This document shows positions 58,147 through 64,000 of a DNA stretch of 64,000 nt, piece after piece. The notes beneath the pieces were generated by a model. The model did no database searches and was not told the origin of the DNA. It worked only from the letters and a program-made list of their open reading frames with translations. The stretch is taken from contig CAVPJW010000006.1 in the NCBI GenBank assembly GCA_963705525.1, forward strand, positions 504,771 through 568,770. The letters run 5' to 3'. The stretch is from CAVPJW01 sp963705525 (GTDB lineage: Bacteria; Acidobacteriota; Vicinamibacteria; Vicinamibacterales; CAVPJW01). The position numbers and the translations under genes were made by a program. Each line of letters opens with the position of its first letter. Position 1 is the first letter of the stretch.

Positions 58147-58900
58147 CCGACAGCGCGATCTGCGGCTGCGCGGCGGAGGTGGAGATGGACCGCGCCGCCG
58201 CGACCACGCCGATCGCCCTGCCGGTCTCGTCTCGATGGATTGACGCGTTGTAGAACACTGACGTGAGGTGTCCATCGCGGTGGCGAATCTGAAGCGGACG
58301 GTCGCGCACGAAGCCGTCACGGAGCACTTCCTCGTACGCCGCGCGCACCGCCTCCGTTTCAACGAAGCAGTTGGAGAAGTCCGTGCCGATGAGCTCCGGC
58401 CGGGAACGACCGGTGAGTGTCTCGATGGCGGAATTGACGTCGTTGATCTTCCCGTCAACTCCGATCGTCACGAGCGCGTCGAGGCTCGCCTCGAGCAGGC
58501 TTCGGTTGTGGACGCTCGCCAGTCTGATTTCGCGTCTGACCGCTTCCGCTTCCGCCGCGTGCCGTTTGGCCAGCTCCGACAGCTGGCCCGCCGTGACGGC
58601 GGTGACGAGAAATGCGACGAGCGCGACCCAATTCTGCGGATCCGCAATCGTCAGCGTGTAGACAGGCGGCAGGAAGAAGAAGTTGAAGCACAGGACAGCG
58701 ACAATGGAAGCCACCAGCGCGGGCCCGCTTCCCCATACGGTTGCGACGAAGAGCACCACCAGCAGGTACGCCAGGGCGACAGTCGTGTCGTTCAGCGCTT
58801 CGTGAAACGGCGCACAGATCGCGGTGACGAGGGCAATGCCCGCGATCGCGGCTGCGAAGGCTACCAACCTGCGCTGGAAGTTGTGGGGGTATCGGTACAT
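57941..58900 (-). CDS. DUF4118-PAS sensor, perhaps the N-terminal part of the sensor-phosphatase
   Basis: 319 aa as read to the stop at 57941. Four membrane helices with KdpD-middle (DUF4118) features: LAYLLVVLFVATVWGSGPALV and CFNFFFLPPVYTLTIADP. Then a PAS domain (LLEASLDALVTIGVDGKIN, LTGRSRPELIGTD, VFYNASIHRDETGR). After about 58145 the frame no longer makes sense. One extra base there joins it directly to the eight-helix segment of the next gene, giving a single protein of about 1400 codons. An ATG at 58146 with no ribosome site is the alternative start for the second part. Confidence 0.7.
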   Translation of the reverse strand: MYRYPHNFQRRLVAFAAAIAGIALVTAICAPFHEALNDTTVALAYLLVVLFVATVWGSGPALVASIVAVLCFNFFFLPPVYTLTIADPQNWVALVAFLVTAVTAGQLSELAKRHAAEAEAVRREIRLASVHNRSLLEASLDALVTIGVDGKINDVNSAIETLTGRSRPELIGTDFSNCFVETEAVRAAYEEVLRDGFVRDRPLQIRHRDGHLTSVFYNASIHRDETGRAIGVVAAARSISTSAAQPQIALSDAGVVRGLDRFRQRGKHVLRCCRTARSDRLGAGHRRAEECHPRSGGHQAERRRYARVVRLLVVAVARP

Positions 58901-58986
58901 CGTCGCTTCCGGTGGAACATCCCGGGCCGGCCCATCGTGTCACAAGTGACGGTGTTTCTTGCGAGTGTTCGTAGAGAGGACCGCAC

Positions 58987-60292
58987 ATGGAAATCGTTCT
59001 GATCCTGCCACTCATCGTGCTTGCCGGGGCGTTTGCCATGGCGGAGATCGCGCTGGTCTCGGTCCGAAAGCCCCGGCTTCAACAATGGGCCGCCCAGGGG
59101 AACACGCGCGCCCAGGTGGCGCTGGACCTGGCGAACAAACCGGAAACGTTTCTCGCGACGGTCCAGATGGGAATGACGCTCGTCGGCATCTTTGCCGGAG
59201 CGTTCGGTGAGCGCACACTCTCAATCCGCATCGAGTCGTATCTCAACGGGATCCCGCGACTCGCCCCGTACGGACACGTCATCTCGCTCGTGACCGTCGT
59301 TGGTGCCGTCACCTACGTCACGCTCATCATCGGAGAGCTCGTGCCGAAGCAGATTGCGCTGCGCAATCCCGAGCGGTTCGCGAGTGCACTCGCCAAGCCG
59401 ATGATGGCGCTCTCACGGGTGGGCGCGCCCATCGTAACGCTCTTGAACGCATCGGCCAGTGTGGTTCTGCGCGCGATCCACATCCGGCCGTCGAAGGAGC
59501 CGCTGGTCACCGAGGAAGAAATCAAGGTCATCATGGAACAGGGCGCCGAAGCCGGTATTCTCGAAGCCAGCGAGCATGAAACAGTCAGACGCCTGTTCCG
59601 ATTGAGCGATCGCGCCGTGATAGCGCTCATGAAGCCGCGTCACGACATCGTGTGTCTCGACGTGAACGCGCCCGCTGAGGAGATCATCAAACAAGTGGTG
59701 GCGTCGTCGCATTCACGCTTTCCTGTGGTGCGCGGCAGCCTGGACAACGTCGTCGGCATGGTGAAAGAGAAAGATCTGCTGGCCTGTTGCATGAGTGGCA
59801 GGCCGTTGGACCTGACCAAAGCGGTGCAGCCGCCGCTGTTCGTGCCCGGTGCGATCCCTGCCTTTCGCCTGCTCGAGTTGTTCAAGAAATCCCGGACGCA
59901 TGTCGCTCTGGTGCTCGACGAGTACCGGTGATGTCGAAGGGCTCGTCACGATCAACGATTTCTTCGAGGACCTCGTGGGCGAGGTCGCCTCCGCCGACAC
60001 ACCCCAGGAACGACACGCGGCGCAGCGTCCGGACGGCTCGTGGTTGATTGATGGAAAGATGCCGGTCCACGACTTCAAGGAACTGCTGAATCTCGGTCCG
60101 CTGCCGGGCGAAGAACGAGGCGGTTATCTGACGCTCGGGGGGTTCGTCATGATGCAGATCGGCCGCGTTCCTGTTGCTGCCGACAGGTTCGAGGTCGCGG
60201 GGCTTCGCTTCGAGGTGGTGGACATGGATGGGAAGCGTGTCGACAAGGTGCTGGTCCAGCCCCTGCCGCCTTCACCGGAGCCCGCTTCCTGA
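58987..60292 (+). CDS. CorC/HlyC-type CBS-domain membrane protein (one frameshift)
   Basis: 434 aa when one base near 59926 is removed. CNNM/DUF21 domain: three or four helices from IVLILPLIVLAGAFAMAEIAL and a GELVPKQIALRNPER motif. Then paired CBS domains (LMKPRHDIVCLDVNAPA, FPVVRGSLDNVVGMVKEKDLL, ALVLDEYGDVEGLVTINDFFEDL) and a C-terminal CorC_HlyC domain (GYLTLGGFVMMQIGRVP). Family members handle magnesium/cobalt efflux or act in membrane ion homeostasis. Without the repair the protein would stop at 59931 in the middle of the second CBS domain. It is divergent from the DUF4118 sensor with 86 bases between. Confidence 0.88.
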
Positions 60293-60322
60293 CGGCGGTG
60301 AAGGTTGTAGGCCTTGCGTCAC

Positions 60323-60340
60323 TTGCCGGAAAATCGGCAA
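60323..60340 (+). terminator. Small hairpin after the CBS protein gene
   Basis: TTGCCG and CGGCAA form a six-bp stem with a GAAAAT loop, 31 bases after the stop. No T-run; a weak terminator at best. The rest of 60293-60565 shows no gene. Confidence 0.3.
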
Positions 60341-60565
60341 TCGCCTACCCCTTGTGACCGCAGCTGAACGGGAGCATACTGGCCGCTCGTCGCGCCCGCC
60401 AACTCTAGACTCTTCGGAGGGCCATGCCACCGGCAGCAGGCACCTCGGCGTGAACTTCACCTCCAGCATCGCGCTCGTACGTTTTGTGCTGCCGCGCAGC
60501 GGGCGACATATCCGTAGAACGTCTTCTCGAAGCTGATTCCAGCGTGAGCGAACGGAGGCAACCGC

Positions 60566-61650
60566 ATGGATGCGCAACACGGATGGTTGGCCACGGAGCT
60601 CGAGCGACGCGGGGTGTCGCGGCGCGAGTTCATGGGGTTTTGTGCCACGATGGCGGCGGCGTTGTCGCTGCCGGATGCCGCGACGGCGCAGATCGCACGG
60701 GCCGTTCAGAGGACGGACAAGCCGGTCCTCATCTGGCTGGAGTTCCAGGATTGCGCCGGCAATACCGAGTCGTTCCTGCGGGCCAGTCGTCCGACTGCCG
60801 CCGAGGTGGTCCTCGACATGTTGTCGGTCGACTATCACGAAACCATCATGGCGGCGGCCGGCGTGCAAGCCGAGCAGAATCGCGACAACACCGTCAAGCA
60901 ACGGGCCGGCAGCTATATCGCGATCGTCGAAGGGTCGATTCCCACAGGAGCCAACGGCGCCTACTGCACGATCGGCGGGCGCGCCGCACTCGACATCGCC
61001 CGCGAGGTCTGCGGCAGCGCCGCCGCGACCATCGCGATCGGGACGTGCGCGTCTTTCGGCGGCATCCCGGCGGCTTCGCCAAATCCAACCGGCGCGCTCG
61101 GAGTCGCTGACGCGGTGCCCGGGGTGAAGAACTTGATCAACCTGTCGGCATGCCCGGCGAACGTCGAGAACCTGACCGCGCTGCTCGTGTACTACCTCAC
61201 GTTCAAGCGCTGGCCGGCGCTCGATCATCTGCGCCGGCCGCTGTTCGCGTACGGCAAGTCGATTCACGACAACTGCGAACGTCGCGCTCACTTCGACGCC
61301 GGCCAGTACGTCGAAGCGTGGGGCGACGAGGCGTCACCGCGCGGGCTACTGCCTCTACAAGATGGGGTGTAAGGGGCCGGCGACGTTCCAGAACTGCCCG
61401 AACGTCTCTGGAACGGCGGGACGAACTGGCCGATCGGCTGCGGACATCCCTGCATCGGCTGTTCGGAGCCCGACTTCTGGGATCGCATGACGCCGTTCTA
61501 CCAGCATCTGACCGGCGTGCCGGGCTTCGGCGCTGCATCGAACGTCGACACGATCGGTGCGGCTCGCCGTCCTTGCCGTCGGCGCGGCGTTCGCCGGTCA
61601 TGGTCTGATTCAGATCATGAAACGTGTCGGCGACAAGGCGGAGCCGGTGA
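60566..61650 (+). CDS. [NiFe] hydrogenase small subunit, Tat signal, several frameshifts
   Basis: Small (FeS) subunit of a periplasm-facing uptake hydrogenase. The Tat signal SRREFMGFCATMAAALSL exports the folded dimer. Cluster ligands: LEFQDCAGNTESF, GTCASFGG, SACPANVENL, DNCERRAHFDAGQYVEAWGDE, and after a break GYCLYKMGCKGP, then WNGGTNWPIGCGHPCIGC and SEPDFWD. A C-terminal membrane helix (RLAVLAVGAAFAGHGLIQIM) anchors it to the cytochrome. Breaks lie near 61334 (extra base), 61407 (missing base) and 61559 (extra base). The stop is uncertain; a TGA at 61648-61650 is the best guess given the next start at 61676. Confidence 0.85.
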
Positions 61651-61675
61651 CGCCCAGAAGAGGAAGGGGCGGATC

Positions 61676-63382
61676 ATGGCCGCGTGTCGTCGTCGATCCG
61701 GTTACCCGCATCGAAGGCCATCTTCGAATCGAGGCGGAGGTGGACGTGGCGCGGTGCGGATGCCTGGTCGTCGTCGACGATGTTTCGCGGGATCGAGCTG
61801 ATCTTGAAAGGACGAGACCCCCGCGACGCGTGGGCGTTCACGCAGCGCATCTGCGGCGTGTGCACCACCGTGCACGCCATTGCCTCGATCCGTGCCGTCG
61901 AGAATGCGATCGGCGCCGTGCCCCCGCCGAACGCGCGACTGCTGCGAAATCTGATCATCGGCGCGCAGTGCGTGCAGGACCACGTGGTTCATTTCTATCA
62001 TCTGCACGCGCTCGACTGGGTCGACATCGTGTCGGCGCTCTCGGCCGATCCCGGCCGCACATCGTCGCTGGCCCAGTCCATTTCAGACTGGCCGCTGTCG
62101 AGCGCGAGGTAATTTGCTGGCGTCCGCGACCGCGTCAAAGGGTTCGTCGATCGCGGTCAGCTCGGCCCGTTCGCCAACGCGTACTGGGGCCATCCGGCCT
62201 ACCGGCTCCCGCCGGAAGCCAACTTGATGGCCGTCGCGCACTATCTGGAAGCGCTCGACTGGCAGCGGGAGTTCATCAAGCTTCATGCGGTGCTGGGCGG
62301 CAAGAATCCGCATCTCCAGAGCTTCCTGGTCGGTGGTATGGCCACGCCCGTCGATCCCGACAGCCAGGCTGCGCTGAACGCGGGCACCATCGCCCAATTG
62401 AAGCAGCTCACCGCCAAGGCGCGCGACTTCGTCGTGCGCGTCTACATCCCGGACCTGCTGGCGATCGCGTCCTCTACAAGGACTGGGCCGGCCACGGTCG
62501 CGGCGTGGGCAACTACATGGCCTTCGGCGAATATCCCGAAGACGACGCACCCAAGCCCGGGCTGTTCCTTCCCCAGGGCATCATCAGAGGGCGGGACCTT
62601 TCGACGGTCGAGTCGTTCGACCCGAACAGAGTGGCCGAATACATCACGCACTCCTGGTACGGTTACCAGGGCGGAGATGACAAGTCGCTTCATCCGTTAC
62701 CAGGGAGAGACGGCTCCGAACTACACGGGGCCCACACCGCCCGTACGAGCGCCTCGACACCGACAAGAAGTACTCGTGGCTGAAGTCGCCGCGGTATGGC
62801 GACGAGCCGATGGAGGTCGGGCCGCTGGCGCGCATGCTCGTCGCGTATGTGTCGGGGCACGCGCGGGTGAAGGCGCTCGTCGATGCCGTGCTGCAGAGGC
62901 TGGCTGTCGGGCCGGACGCCTTGCTCTCCACGCTCGGCCGCGTCGCCGCGCGCGGCATCGAGACGCAGGTGCTGGCCGAGAAGATGGACGACTGGATCGA
63001 CGCGCTGGCGGCCAACATGGCGTCCGGAGAGCTCCGCATCCACGACAACTCGAAATGGGAGCCGAGCACGTGGCCGTCCGACGCGTCGGGCGCCGGTCTC
63101 CACGAAGCGCCGCGCGGGGCCTTGAGCCACTGGGTCCACATCCAGAACGGGCTCATCGCCAACTACCAGTGCGTGGTGCCGAGCACCTGGAACGCCGGTC
63201 CCCGCGATGCCCACGGGCGCCGCGGTCCGTACGAAGACGCGCTCATCGGCACGCCGGTGGCGGACCCGCAGCGGCCCATCGAAATCCTTCGAACCGTGCA
63301 TTCGTTCGACCCGTGCATGGCGTGCGGCGTTCACGTGGTCGATGCGAGGCGGCGCGAGCTGGCGCACGTCAGGGTCGCATGA
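61676..63382 (+). CDS. [NiFe] hydrogenase large subunit, frameshifts and one in-frame stop
   Basis: Catalytic subunit that oxidises H2 at the Ni-Fe centre. Start ATG 61676 with AGGAAGGGG upstream. Motifs: VVVDPVTRIEGHLRIEAEVD (N-terminal RIEGH), L1 RICGVCTTVHAIAS and L2 DPCMACGVHVVDARRRELAHVRVA at the C-terminus, where the tail after the last His would be clipped by a maturation protease. Frame breaks lie near 61682, 61746, 62461, 62697 and 62743. A TAA at 62110-62112 interrupts an otherwise open frame (SSAR-stop-FAGVRDRV). With repairs it is complete. The cytochrome gene overlaps its stop as ATGA. Low H2 scavenging is the usual role of such operons. Confidence 0.88.
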
Positions 63383-64000
63383 GTGCGGAAGGCTCGTCCG
63401 AAATCGTCCGCGTCTACGTCTGGGAAGCCCCTGTACGCATTTCACACTGGCTCATCGCGTTCTCCATCGTCGTGCTCTCGATGACGGGTTTATACATCGG
63501 CCACCCGTTCATCACCGTGTCCGGTCCAGCACGCGAGCATTTCGTGATGGGGTGGGCGAAGGTGATTCACGGCTACACGGCCTACGTGTTCATCACAGCC
63601 CTGGTCGGGCGTTTCATATGGATGTTCACGGGCAACAGGTACGCGCGCTGGGACAAGTTCATCCCGGTGCATGCGCAGCGTCGCCGGGGACTCTTCCCGA
63701 CGATGAAGTTCTATTTGTTTGGTCTGCGTAAGCCTCCTGGTTTTGTGGGCCACAATCCTCTGGCCGGCGCCACGTACACGCTGGTGTTCGGGCTTTACCT
63801 CATCGCCATCGTGACCGGGTTGACACTGCGCGGAGTCAGCGCCGACGTAGGCTCGCCGATGCGGTGGTTGACGCTGCTCGCGCCGCTCTTTGGCGGCCTG
63901 CAGATCGCCCGATGGATTCATCACGGGGTGATGTGGCTCTTGCTCGGATTTGCCGTCCATCATGTCTACAGCAGCATTCTCATGTCGACGATCGAGGCCA
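63379..64000 (+). CDS. cybH: Ni/Fe-hydrogenase b-type cytochrome subunit (partial at the window edge)
   Basis: 207 codons are visible before the edge. ATG overlaps the large-subunit stop (ATGA). Four or five helices carry the paired heme b ligands: His in APVRISHWLIA, His in AKVIHGYTAYV, His in RWIHHGVMW and His in VHHVYSS. VWEAPVRISHW at the start is a family hallmark. It takes electrons from the small subunit to the quinone pool in the inner membrane. Unlike the two genes before it, this part reads without any break. Confidence 0.9.
   Translation, partial: MSAEGSSEIVRVYVWEAPVRISHWLIAFSIVVLSMTGLYIGHPFITVSGPAREHFVMGWAKVIHGYTAYVFITALVGRFIWMFTGNRYARWDKFIPVHAQRRRGLFPTMKFYLFGLRKPPGFVGHNPLAGATYTLVFGLYLIAIVTGLTLRGVSADVGSPMRWLTLLAPLFGGLQIARWIHHGVMWLLLGFAVHHVYSSILMSTIEA

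Overview
The window is GC-rich, densely coded and chromosomal in character, with no phage, plasmid, CRISPR, rRNA or tRNA genes that I can see. A TonB siderophore receptor with an N-terminal carboxypeptidase-regulatory-like domain, PEP-CTERM export, a large periplasmic/secreted repertoire (Tat-exported enzymes, a GH3 beta-glucosidase, a CocE/NonD hydrolase), HzsA-like and FG-GAP proteins and a Tat-type [NiFe] hydrogenase together suggest a free-living soil/sediment bacterium, most likely an Acidobacteriota member (Vicinamibacteria-like). That placement is inference from gene content only.

Layout. 0-12.2 kb: end of a UbiA/membrane-enzyme operon, a Tat-exported TIM-barrel isomerase, a Fur-box-controlled TonB siderophore receptor, a secreted toroid protein plus CocE/NonD hydrolase, and two polytopic membrane proteins. 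12.2-14.2 kb: an unusual two-gene overlapping operon, a Ser/Thr kinase-BRCT fusion followed by a stand-alone B3/4 (PheT-type tRNA-editing-like) protein, ending in a hairpin plus T-run. 14.2-16.9 kb: M20 peptidase and a Tat-exported HisC-like aminotransferase. 17.3-22.8 kb: an overlapping pseudopilin operon (FimT/GspH, PilV, PilW and a very large PilX-like protein), flanked by two copies of the 5' region of a solute-binding-protein gene. 23.8-27.9 kb: a second copy of the GT-C-like membrane protein, an AlkP-superfamily lipoprotein and a small basic protein with an AT-hook-like start. 28.2-40.1 kb: a catabolic island with a hydroxyacid dehydrogenase, two M24 hydrolases, an AstE/AspA-like deacylase, a threonine-synthase-like PLP enzyme, a polar-amino-acid ABC transporter, creatininase, an enolase-superfamily enzyme and an M20 peptidase. 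It resembles ectoine-utilisation clusters but is not identical. 40.2-48.6 kb: a PEP-CTERM protein behind a sigma-54 promoter, an MBL lipoprotein, a 1179-aa HzsA-like/FG-GAP fusion, a basic coiled-coil protein, a membrane-barrel fusion and an MFS carrier. 48.7-51.5 kb: fur-katG. 51.5-64 kb: GH3 glucosidase, a partner-switching module (sensor-PP2C-RsbW fusion plus STAS antagonist), a CorC/HlyC-type CBS protein and the hydrogenase small/large/cytochrome b operon running off the edge.

A striking technical or biological feature is the uneven distribution of frameshifts. About five single-base events lie between 4.5 and 10.7 kb, none are visible from 10.7 to 50.1 kb, and about 25 lie between 50.1 and 62.8 kb. 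Most are one-base insertions. In several genes removing them restores a normal-length protein, which argues for consensus errors rather than recoding. For broken genes I give the full span of the restored gene.
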